Of a DNA stretch of 7,593 nucleotides, positions 1 through 5,735 are shown one piece after another. Made by a program: the position numbers and the translations under genes. Numbering within the stretch: position 1 is the first letter of the stretch; every line of letters begins with the position of its first letter. The DNA lies in assembly GCA_002714125.1 (NCBI GenBank), contig PAWP01000083.1:26723-34315 (forward strand). Direction: 5' to 3'. The stretch is from Gammaproteobacteria bacterium (GTDB taxonomy: Bacteria > Pseudomonadota > Gammaproteobacteria > Pseudomonadales > Azotimanducaceae_A). Below the pieces are notes generated by a model. It saw nothing but the letters and a program-made list of their open reading frames with translations. It was not told the origin of the DNA and did not search any database.

Positions 1-1
1 A

Positions 2-124
2 CAGGACCTAGCCGCCATCCTGAGCAACCTCGAGCAAGCGGCAATCAGTTAGGAGACAGCAGGACGAATTAATCAGATTGAAAAAATGTTCGAACCTAAT
101 GTGCTCAAACTGCTGCCGAAATAA
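2..124 (+). pseudogene. 3' end of an unidentified coding frame with an in-frame TAG
   Basis: The reading frame beginning at base 2 gives QDLAAILSNLEQAAIS, then a TAG at 50-52, then continues in the same frame for 23 codons as ETAGRINQIEKMF followed by EPNVLKLLPK and a TAA at 122-124. Both halves look like one amphipathic helical C-terminus, and a single C-to-T change (CAG to TAG) would explain the break. The other two forward frames stop early or look random. The 5' part lies outside the window, so I cannot tell whether this is a pseudogene, a gene that simply ends at the TAG, or a chance continuation. I do not recognise the family. Its end lies 42 bases before the small basic gene that follows, so the two may have been cotranscribed. 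Confidence 0.3.
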
Positions 125-140
125 ATTAAGCCTGCGCGAC

Positions 141-155
141 AGCCCGGCCCGGGCT
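141..155. repeat. Perfect inverted repeat just before the small basic gene
   Basis: AGCCCGG and its exact complement CCGGGCT flank a single central C, ending 11 bases before the ATG at 167. As RNA it could fold as a 5-bp stem with a 5-base loop over the ribosome binding region, where no clear Shine-Dalgarno sequence is visible. It could be a protein operator or a translational hairpin. There is no U-run after it, so a terminator is unlikely. A GC-rich 7-bp repeat could also be chance. Confidence 0.3.
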
Positions 156-166
156 ATGCTGGTCTG

Positions 167-451
167 ATGGTCGCAAACAAGAAAAAGCCAGCACGCAAAG
201 CGGTGAAGCAATCAACGAATGCGAAACCGTCAATCCCACCGGTTGCCAAACGCAGAAGCGTCAGCTCTCGGCGCCGCCAACAGTTGATTGAAGCCAAACG
301 CCGTCAACGCGAGCGTGATCGAGCCGCTGGGCAGGCTTTCTACCAAGTTAAGCTGCCAGCGGACAAGATTGAGAAGCTCAAGCAGGGCATGAATGACCCG
401 GAGTTTATTGGCCGGTTGACGCAACTGCTCGATGACGCCTTCCCGGACTGA
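167..451 (+). CDS. Small, highly basic hypothetical protein, possible DNA-binding
   Basis: This gene encodes a 94-residue protein of unknown function. Residues 1-52 carry 19 Lys/Arg, with clusters at KKK (5-7), KRR (28-30), RRR (35-37) and KRRQRERDR (44-52), and look disordered or nucleic-acid binding. From residue 57 the composition changes: AFYQVKLPADKIEKLKQGM reads as a short beta strand followed by a helix, and a second helix covers about residues 79-92 (EFIGRLTQLLDDAF). That strand-helix-helix order resembles ribbon-helix-helix regulators, but I see no diagnostic motif. No signal peptide or membrane segment is present. The ATG is not preceded by an obvious Shine-Dalgarno sequence. A cytoplasmic DNA-binding or accessory protein of a mobile region is the best guess, weakly held. 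That the frame is real is more certain than its function. Confidence 0.65.
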   Translation: MVANKKKPARKAVKQSTNAKPSIPPVAKRRSVSSRRRQQLIEAKRRQRERDRAAGQAFYQVKLPADKIEKLKQGMNDPEFIGRLTQLLDDAFPD

Positions 452-523
452 CGCACAACACAGTTGCGTGCCCAGTGCGTATCCCGGATATTGACCGGCC
501 TCACCCACAGTCGCCTATTGGCC

Positions 524-1780
524 ATGCGAACCTTCAAACCTTTAACCAAGATTCGTGTCCTGAGCTTCGAACTTGCATTCTCGCTGCCATCAGGGACCCG
601 CGCATTACACGACCTAGGCGCTGACGTCGTGCGTGTAGCCCAGCCAGAGCGGGCTCAAGATCGCTACATCAGCGTGATCGACGGAGTTTTCCACGGTAAA
701 CGCTGCATCTCAATCGACCTAACAAGCGAAGAAGGGCGAAAGGTGGCGCGGCAGCTGGCCAACAAGGCCGATGTAATATGTAGCAACTTCCGGCCACATG
801 TTCTTGGCAAATACGGACTTGATGCAGCTACCCTCCGAGCCGATCGACCGGAACTCATCTGCTTGCAGGTCTCGGGCTACGGCACACCTGGCCCGTGGTC
901 AGATTACCCGGCATTCGGGCCTTCAACTGAAGCTGCCGGGGGCCTCACCAGGCTGCAGTCTGCCGACGATGAGATGCCCAACCGACTAGGAACAGGTGTG
1001 TTCTCCGATCAGCTTTCCGGGCGCCACGCCGCGCTGGCCGTTGTTGCAGCACTGCGCAAACGTCAGCAGACAGGTCGCGGTGCCACCATTGACCATTCAA
1101 TGACGGCGGCGGTCTCCCACCTAATCGGCGTACCCCTCGCGCGTGCCGCAATCACCGGAGAGGTGCGGCCCTATCAGGGCAACCGAGATACACGCTACGC
1201 GCCGCAGGGCATTTATCCTGCCAAAGGCGACGATGAGTGGATCGCTATAACGATCACGGGAGACCTACCCTGGCGATCACTCGCAGAGATGGTGCCAACT
1301 CTCGATCCGGACCTGACCCACCTGGAACGTGCAGCACAACACAACGATATAGACACACAGATCAGCACCTGGACCAGTAGCTTCGACAAGGACGCGCTAA
1401 CAACCCGCCTGCAAGACCAAGGTATCGCCGCTGCACCGGTACGCACGGTGAAGGACTCGAATTCAGACCCCCAATTCAGGGCCAGGGGCGCACTGCAGGA
1501 CGTCCGCCACCGCAACGCCAAGCTCGGTCACAAGCACCACCCACACCCGCCGTTGCCATGGCGCGTAGTCGGCCGCGCGCGCAGGACGCTGACCGACTAC
1601 CGACACACAGGACAGGACAATGAGCAGGTCCTACAGGAATGGTTGGGGCTGGAAGCAAGCGAGGTAAGAAGACTCGTGGCAACCGGTGCGTTGACAAAGG
1701 CACCCCCGCTGGAGCTGGCAGAGCGACCTGCATCACCTTTGCGGGATCCGGATCATGCATCGAAGGTAGGGCTCGAATGA
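524..1780 (+). CDS. CaiB/BaiF family III CoA-transferase, catalytic subunit
   Basis: This 418-residue protein belongs to the family III CoA-transferases, which move CoA between carboxylic acids through an aspartyl-CoA thioester. The family landmarks are in order: KIRVLSFE near the N-terminus, LGADVVRV (31-38), GKRCISIDL (58-66), a nucleotide-binding region with NFRPHVLGKYGLD (88-100), and VSGYGTPGPWSDYPAFGP (116-133). GTGVFSDQLSG (156-166) holds the expected nucleophile Asp162. Near the C-terminus are GIAAAPVRTVKD and LGLEASEVRRLVATGAL, both typical of the family. I chose ATG 524 because homology-like sequence starts there; an in-frame TTG at 464 would add 20 unconvincing residues. No strong ribosome binding site precedes either start. 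The stop overlaps the ATG of the next CoA-transferase gene as ATGA, so the two are translationally coupled. Substrate is unknown; length fits the family. Confidence 0.9.
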   Translation: MRTFKPLTKIRVLSFELAFSLPSGTRALHDLGADVVRVAQPERAQDRYISVIDGVFHGKRCISIDLTSEEGRKVARQLANKADVICSNFRPHVLGKYGLDAATLRADRPELICLQVSGYGTPGPWSDYPAFGPSTEAAGGLTRLQSADDEMPNRLGTGVFSDQLSGRHAALAVVAALRKRQQTGRGATIDHSMTAAVSHLIGVPLARAAITGEVRPYQGNRDTRYAPQGIYPAKGDDEWIAITITGDLPWRSLAEMVPTLDPDLTHLERAAQHNDIDTQISTWTSSFDKDALTTRLQDQGIAAAPVRTVKDSNSDPQFRARGALQDVRHRNAKLGHKHHPHPPLPWRVVGRARRTLTDYRHTGQDNEQVLQEWLGLEASEVRRLVATGALTKAPPLELAERPASPLRDPDHASKVGLE

Positions 1781-2778
1781 GATTGCTGCAAATCGGTTCG
1801 GGCTGTGCCGCAGAATACGGTGGGCTGCTGGCATCTGAGCTGGATTTCGAAGTAGATCGGCTACGCGTCGACCGGGCAATCGAACCACTCGATCCGATGG
1901 ACGCAGCCGCATTCGAGGCCTTCCTCGGCCAGGGCAAGCGCGACGTCGAGGCGCTCACCCTGGATGAATTGGGTGCATACGATGCAGTAATAGAGGACGT
2001 CGGGCGCAGCAGACTAGCCAGCCTTGGCCTAGGCTGGCGAACTCTACACGCTGCTCAACCCCATCTGATCCTCGTCAGCGTTTCATCCTTTGGTCAGACT
2101 GGGCCTTATTCGAAGTGGGCAGCCACAGATCTGACGGCGCAGGCCGCGGGTGGGGTTGTGCATGTATCGGGCAGGGACGGCGAAGCGCCACGCAAGCTGC
2201 CTCAGGACGTCGCGCTCATGATTGCGGGACTGCATGCGGCCACAGCCGCCATCACCGCTACCTTCGCTGTGTATGAAGGTACTGAGACCGGTGTGCATAT
2301 CGACATCTCTGCTCAGGATGCCCTGATGCATCACTGGTCTCGGCACGTTGCTGACTATGCCTACTCGGGCATGACGACAAGACGTTATCCCCAGCAGTCG
2401 ACGGGCATCGAGCTCACCGGACACGTTGCTAACGCTGCAGACGGGCAGGTGTTTGTACATGCACTTCGCCAGCCATGGCAGGATGTGGCCGCTTTCCTTG
2501 GCCTTGGCGAATTTCTGACTGAACCGCTGATGGATCCCGATGCGCCACAGCCATGGAATCTGATGGCTAGCGCCTTTGAAGAGGCCGTGGCCACGCGTCC
2601 ACGCTACGACTGGTGTCAAGACGCCGCCGACCTTGGGTGGACTTTCGCCCCAGTGGAAGATCCCTCGGCCGTGCTTGATGGCCCGCAGAACCTTGCGCGG
2701 GGCTCGATCGACGAGGTTGAATTGCACGACGGTTCACTGGTACCCGTGCCTGGCGTGCCCTGGCGATTCGCAGACTGA
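1777..2778 (+). CDS. CaiB/BaiF family CoA-transferase-like subunit lacking the catalytic Asp
   Basis: This 333-residue protein is a family III CoA-transferase homologue, shorter than the usual 380-420 residues mainly because the N-terminal nucleotide-binding part is reduced. Recognisable segments are GLGWRTLHAAQPHLILVSVS and SFGQTGPYSKWAATDLTAQA (from about residue 84 to 123), and AGLHAATAAITATFAVYEGT (150-169), the helix that follows the active site. Aligning AGLHAA with the family pattern AD-x3-G-x2-AA puts Leu147 where the nucleophilic Asp belongs (VALMIAG). Asp144 is three residues away and does not fit the register. It therefore probably cannot form the thioester and may act as the partner of the upstream protein, whose stop it overlaps by four bases. 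An ORF start at 1639 exists, but its first 46 residues lie antisense-like within the upstream gene in another frame and are not family-like. The coupled ATG at 1777 is clearly the better start. Confidence 0.85.
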   Translation: MRLLQIGSGCAAEYGGLLASELDFEVDRLRVDRAIEPLDPMDAAAFEAFLGQGKRDVEALTLDELGAYDAVIEDVGRSRLASLGLGWRTLHAAQPHLILVSVSSFGQTGPYSKWAATDLTAQAAGGVVHVSGRDGEAPRKLPQDVALMIAGLHAATAAITATFAVYEGTETGVHIDISAQDALMHHWSRHVADYAYSGMTTRRYPQQSTGIELTGHVANAADGQVFVHALRQPWQDVAAFLGLGEFLTEPLMDPDAPQPWNLMASAFEEAVATRPRYDWCQDAADLGWTFAPVEDPSAVLDGPQNLARGSIDEVELHDGSLVPVPGVPWRFAD

Positions 2779-3421
2779 GTAGCAACCTCAAATTTTGACT
2801 CCATGCCAATGCCAGGCCACGGCTATCTGGCAAGCCTACGCGCAGGCGTGGGAAAGCACCAAAAATGCCCATAGAAGTAACACTACAGCGCAGATTTACC
2901 CCGGTTGAGCTGATGAACAGTCTTGGCAGCATCAGCTTGGTATCGGGCTGACAGCCCAGATCTTCGCGATCGATGAACATGAAGCAGCTAAGCTGCATTT
3001 CCTAGACGCCTCTATCCGAACCAATCTGATCCAAACAACATCCAAGCCGTGCGCCAAACGACTCCGGATCACACCGCATCTCGGCGACCAGCAACGGAAA
3101 GGGATTCCTATCCATCGCGATAAGTTTAAGGTGGGCCAGCAGTTCCGTGACGGGTTTGCGGAAACCGAGCGCACGGGAAGTGGTAGATCCCTTAGAGAAG
3201 ACAGTAGCAGGGGAGCATGCGGCATGGAATCGTTACGCGGAACCGAATACGGCGTCGTTTTTCCTAAAACTGACGCCGTCCAATGCGCTCTACTTCGGTC
3301 ACTCAGGCAGGGTCTATCTCTTTCTGACCCGGCGGACCCGCAAACCTGCCACCGTCTCTTCAGGTAGTCGCACTAAAAGGACCAGCGATCCGGCGCCGGG
3401 TCGCTGCGTACAGTACGTACC
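2779..3421. other. 643-base gene-poor stretch between convergent operons
   Basis: No frame here has a convincing start, ribosome binding site and family match. Three readings look faintly protein-like. The + frame 2865-2951 (MPIEVTLQRRF, 28 residues) has an ATG and then a stop. The + frame from GTG 3147 includes NALYFGHSGRVYLFLTRR, loosely like the core strand of F420/deazaflavin-type nitroreductases, but it runs through the terminator palindrome and 58 bases into the transferase gene on the other strand. The - frame 3175-3002 includes MDRNPFPLLVAEMRCDP and ends in TAG. A mixture of short fragments in different frames would suit decayed genes. A 7-bp hairpin (2835-2841 with 2846-2852, loop GCAG) lies 56 bases past the CoA-transferase stop but has no U-run. 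Confidence 0.4.
3375..3405 (-). terminator. Candidate rho-independent terminator of the dehydrogenase/transferase operon
   Basis: Bases 3384-3405 form a 22-base inverted repeat with arms AGCGATCCGGC and GCCGGGTCGCT that pair completely, counting one G-U-type mismatch. Folded on the - strand it gives a stem of about nine pairs with a GCGC tip, followed by GGTCC and a run of four T (3378-3375). It begins 16 bases past the TAG of the glutathione S-transferase gene. The T-run is short and displaced, so efficiency is uncertain. Reading on the + strand lacks a T-run, so it is better placed to end the - strand operon. Confidence 0.5.
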
Positions 3422-4036
3422 CTACTTCTCCGATGCCACTCTCTGTGACGCTTCGCGCTCGTTCACGCGACCAATGTAGTCAGCAAGCCCTGGCAACTCT
3501 GACATGATGTCGATGTCGCAAAGTTTCTGGCAAACCATCTGCGCAAGCGGAACGGTGTTCGCGACAACGATATCCGCGGCAGTGAACTCGCTGCCGGCGA
3601 CCCAGGGGTCGAACTGTGCAATGCGTGCAAGAGACTGGATGCCCCGGGGCGTCGCCTTGCCCACCATCTTGTTCACCGCAGGATCTTCCGGCGCACCAAA
3701 CGCTGCCGCATTAAGCCCAGGGCGCGCAGCGAGATCAATATAGTAGATCGCATGGTGCGCAATCTGGCGAGCGCGGGCACGCGCATAGGGGTCGCTTGGC
3801 CACAGGGCCGGGTCCGGCTGGGTCTCTTCGAGGTAGTCGATAATCGCCATCGTCTCAGCTAGGGGACCGTTGGGCGTCTCGAGGCTCGGCACTTTGCCCA
3901 TGGGGCTGCGGGCAAGCCAGTCTTCGTCCCTCCCCGGCATTTGCTGGACTTCTTCGAAGTCGATGTCTTTTTCGACCAACGCAATTTTCGCAATCGAGTA
4001 GTAGTTGCTCATCTTGATGCCGTGAAGCTTTAGCAT
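3422..4036 (-). CDS. Glutathione S-transferase family protein
   Basis: This gene encodes a 204-residue cytosolic GST-fold protein, the usual length for the family. The N-terminal thioredoxin-like domain (about 1-75) begins MLKLHGIKMSNYYSIAKIAL; Ser10 sits where the catalytic Ser/Cys of zeta- and theta-like enzymes falls, with Tyr12 and Tyr13 as alternatives. GKVPSLET (47-54) supplies the cis-proline loop (Pro50) and LAETMAIIDYLEE (59-71) the Glu-Thr pair that holds the glutathione gamma-glutamyl group. The all-helical C-terminal domain carries the conserved N-capping segment SEFTAADIVVANT (149-161). The ribosome binding site AGGGA (bases 4046-4042) lies five bases before the ATG. It is 48 bases downstream of the acyl-CoA dehydrogenase and probably cotranscribed. 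Its role there could be detoxifying an electrophilic enoyl-CoA, a glutathione-dependent isomerisation or ether cleavage; the sequence does not decide. Confidence 0.9.
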   Translation of the reverse strand: MLKLHGIKMSNYYSIAKIALVEKDIDFEEVQQMPGRDEDWLARSPMGKVPSLETPNGPLAETMAIIDYLEETQPDPALWPSDPYARARARQIAHHAIYYIDLAARPGLNAAAFGAPEDPAVNKMVGKATPRGIQSLARIAQFDPWVAGSEFTAADIVVANTVPLAQMVCQKLCDIDIMSELPGLADYIGRVNEREASQRVASEK

Positions 4037-4084
4037 GTTATTCCCTATTTTTCGTCATTCTTGGATAGTTAGTTGGCGAAATGC

Positions 4085-5245
4085 TCAATCAGGCAACCCC
4101 AACACGCGCTTGGCGATGATGTTGAGCTGTACCTCGTTAGAGCCACCGGCAATCGAGCTCGCTCGGGAGCCTAGCCACATGCGGGTGATCTCGGTTTCAT
4201 GGTTCTCAAAAGAATCACCTTCCCAGCCCGTACCCTGTGAGCCCATGAGCCGTACCTGCAATTCGCTTGAGGTTTTTCCAAGGTCGGCACCCAACGCCTT
4301 GAATATCGACGTGGTGTAGCCGGCCGTCTCGCCTGATTCGTTCTCTTCACGAACCCGACGCAGGGTCAGTTGCAGCAACTGAGAGTCATGATGATGGCGA
4401 ATCACCTCGTCACGGAGCGCAGCATCCGAGATACGCCCGTTCTCTTCACCCAAATATCGCTTGGCCAACTCTGCCACATGAAAGCGCTTCGGCCCGGTAC
4501 GCTTGGGCGCCGCCGCTGCGGCACCTTCAGCACCCATACCTGCAATACCTGCGCGCTCGTACTGGAGTAGGCGCTTACCAATGGTCCAACCCCGATTGGG
4601 TGTACCAATCAGGTCCGTTGCAATCGCGTCATCGAAAAAGGTCTCGCAGAAGGGCGACGTACCCGATATGAGCTTGATCGGCTTCACCGTCACGCCCGGC
4701 TGGTCCATGTCGACCAGCACCATGCTGATGCCCTCATGTTTTGGCGCGTTCGGGTCGGTGCGCACCAATACATAAATCCAGTCAGATTCGGTTGCGCCCG
4801 AGGTCCAGATCTTCTGCCCGTTCAGCACATAGTGGTCTCCATCCAGCACTGCCCTGGTGGACAGGCTCGCGAGGTCGGAGCCTGAACCAGGCTCGCTGTA
4901 GCCTTGGCACCACCGCACCTCCGCCCGGGCGATCTTGGGTAAATGCCGCTTCTTCTGGTCTTCGTCACCAAACTCTAGAATCGTCGGCCCAATCATATTG
5001 CGGGACTGCACGTCCGGCGATGCGCTGGCGCCCGCGCGTGTGAGTTCCTGCACAAGCGTAATGTGATCCTGAAACTTGAGCCCAGCGCCCCCGTATTCCT
5101 TTGGCCAGTCAGGGCAAATCCAGCCTTTGTCAGCCAGGACTTTAGTCCAGGCCTCGCGCTGCTCACTCCCAGCCGGCGAATTTTTTATGTCGTCAGTAAA
5201 ATTCTCGTCGAGCCAAGCTCGAACGTCTTCCCGAAAATCCCCCAT
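4085..5245 (-). CDS. Acyl-CoA dehydrogenase family protein
   Basis: This 386-residue FAD-dependent acyl-CoA dehydrogenase would introduce a trans-2 double bond into an acyl-CoA, passing electrons to an electron-transfer flavoprotein. It has the N-terminal helical domain with WPKEYGGAGL (47-56), the beta domain with CQGYSEPGSGSDLASLSTRA (113-132) and LNGQKIWTSGA (141-151), and the C-terminal helical domain ending SNEVQLNIIAKRVLGLP (369-385). The MCAD-type catalytic Glu position in this last region reads IAGGSNE, so Gly367 stands where Glu would be. Glu230 in LLQYERAGIAG (227-236) matches the alternative base site known from isovaleryl-CoA dehydrogenase. Residues 239-262 form an Ala-rich then basic loop. 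This clade includes many steroid side-chain and branched or aromatic acyl-CoA enzymes, some acting as heteromers. A GGGA ribosome binding site lies eight bases before the ATG. It is the first gene of a likely two-gene operon with the downstream GST. Confidence 0.93.
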   Translation of the reverse strand: MGDFREDVRAWLDENFTDDIKNSPAGSEQREAWTKVLADKGWICPDWPKEYGGAGLKFQDHITLVQELTRAGASASPDVQSRNMIGPTILEFGDEDQKKRHLPKIARAEVRWCQGYSEPGSGSDLASLSTRAVLDGDHYVLNGQKIWTSGATESDWIYVLVRTDPNAPKHEGISMVLVDMDQPGVTVKPIKLISGTSPFCETFFDDAIATDLIGTPNRGWTIGKRLLQYERAGIAGMGAEGAAAAAPKRTGPKRFHVAELAKRYLGEENGRISDAALRDEVIRHHHDSQLLQLTLRRVREENESGETAGYTTSIFKALGADLGKTSSELQVRLMGSQGTGWEGDSFENHETEITRMWLGSRASSIAGGSNEVQLNIIAKRVLGLPD

Positions 5246-5319
5246 GTCCTGTGTCCCAATCTCGCCAGAAGAGACAAGCGTATCGCATTCACGACGCGCC
5301 GGCGCAGTCTTGCTTGAAG

Positions 5320-5332
5320 TGCGTGGTACGCA
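5320..5332. promoter_or_regulatory. Short palindrome upstream of the acyl-CoA dehydrogenase, possible operator
   Basis: TGCGT and ACGCA flank GGT, a perfect 5-bp inverted repeat 75 bases upstream of the dehydrogenase ATG. Catabolic acyl-CoA genes are often controlled by TetR- or GntR-type repressors binding short palindromes in this position, but no regulator gene is present in the window and a 5-bp half-site is easily found by chance. Confidence 0.2.
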
Positions 5333-5531
5333 GACTGGCGAGCCGCTCCTCGGCTGCGCCGAAATGTTGCAGTCGCAACCGGGACGATGCTGAGTTGGAT
5401 ACAGCTTTGTAGGGTAGACCCCTAGTCCGTGCCAAGGCCTGAGGCCGCTTCATCACACCGCAAACTGGTTCTTCAACATTCTCTCCCTACCTTCCTTCAA
5501 GGGCGGTGGATCATAGGAAAGGAGTGTCACC

Positions 5532-5735
5532 ATGACTTCAACCCTTCTGGGCAACCCGGACATCCGTCAACTCCGCAATCAGACGCAGGGCTTGCTGAAA
5601 GGAAACACAGCCCCGACGGCGCACAGGACGGGGTCACGTCTAGCACATCCGCCGCACATACTGTATATAATTCCAGTATCACTCTTGTCCTGGAGAACTG
5701 CCAATGATTGCGGTGCCAGAACCAACTTTCGGTGA
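5532..5735 (+). CDS. Short ORF of unknown function with a strong ribosome binding site
   Basis: The ATG is preceded by AAGGAG (5519-5524) at a seven-base spacing, the best ribosome binding site in the window. The ORF would encode 67 residues starting MTSTLLGNPDIRQLRNQTQG, hydrophilic and helix-like for about 24 residues, then less protein-like. It runs out of frame through the LexA box and 32 bases into the helicase gene. It may be the preserved start of a truncated gene, a leader peptide, or spurious. I recognise no family. If transcribed from its own promoter, its transcription would cross the LexA operator. Confidence 0.3.
   Translation: MTSTLLGNPDIRQLRNQTQGLLKGNTAPTAHRTGSRLAHPPHILYIIPVSLLSWRTANDCGARTNFR
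5659..5678 (+). promoter_or_regulatory. LexA operator (SOS box)
   Basis: TACTGTATATAATTCCAGTA matches the E. coli-type SOS consensus TACTG(TA)5CAGTA at 17 of 20 positions, including the perfect core CTG-N10-CAG and both flanking TA pairs. It lies 25 bases before the helicase ATG and covers the promoter -10, so bound LexA would block RNA polymerase until RecA-stimulated LexA cleavage after DNA damage. This box type is used in gamma- and many betaproteobacteria. Confidence 0.9.
5666..5671 (+). promoter_or_regulatory. Promoter -10 element of the helicase gene
   Basis: A perfect TATAAT sits inside the LexA box. With usual spacing, transcription would start near 5678, leaving a leader of about 25 bases that contains the ribosome binding site GGAG (5692-5695). 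No good -35 hexamer is visible 16-18 bases upstream, so the promoter may depend on the strong -10. Confidence 0.65.

Larger units (their letters stand above)
5246..5703. other. Divergent intergenic region upstream of the dehydrogenase and helicase
   Basis: This 458-base region separates the leftward dehydrogenase operon from the rightward helicase gene. Its right part holds the LexA box, the helicase promoter and a short ORF with a strong ribosome binding site, described separately. Its left part must contain the promoter of the dehydrogenase operon, but I find no convincing -35/-10 pair on the - strand. Two small inverted elements are visible there: TGCGT-GGT-ACGCA at 5320-5332, and CTCGCCAG (about 5261) with CTGGCGAG (about 5335). 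I see no tRNA, IS end or clear terminator. Confidence 0.5.

Noticed and set aside
464..523. 20-codon TTG-initiated extension of the first CoA-transferase
   Set aside because: No ribosome binding site and no family similarity in the added residues; the ATG at 524 gives a normal N-terminus. A longer start cannot be fully excluded.
1639..1776. 46-codon N-terminal extension of the second CoA-transferase
   Set aside because: It lies wholly within the upstream gene in another frame and reads MVGAGSKRGKKTRGNR, which is unlike the family. The ATGA-coupled start at 1777 is better.
2083..2727. 214-residue - strand ORF inside the second CoA-transferase gene
   Set aside because: It is the antisense shadow of a gene with clear family motifs; its own translation is low in recognisable structure.
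3147..3479. 110-residue + strand ORF from a GTG start
   Set aside because: It crosses the candidate terminator palindrome and overlaps 58 bases of the well-supported GST gene on the opposite strand, and its C-terminal half is not protein-like. Only a central fragment might be a remnant.
5429..5707. 92-residue + strand ORF in the divergent intergenic region
   Set aside because: No ribosome binding site at its start, composition is not protein-like, and it overlaps the SOS box and promoter.
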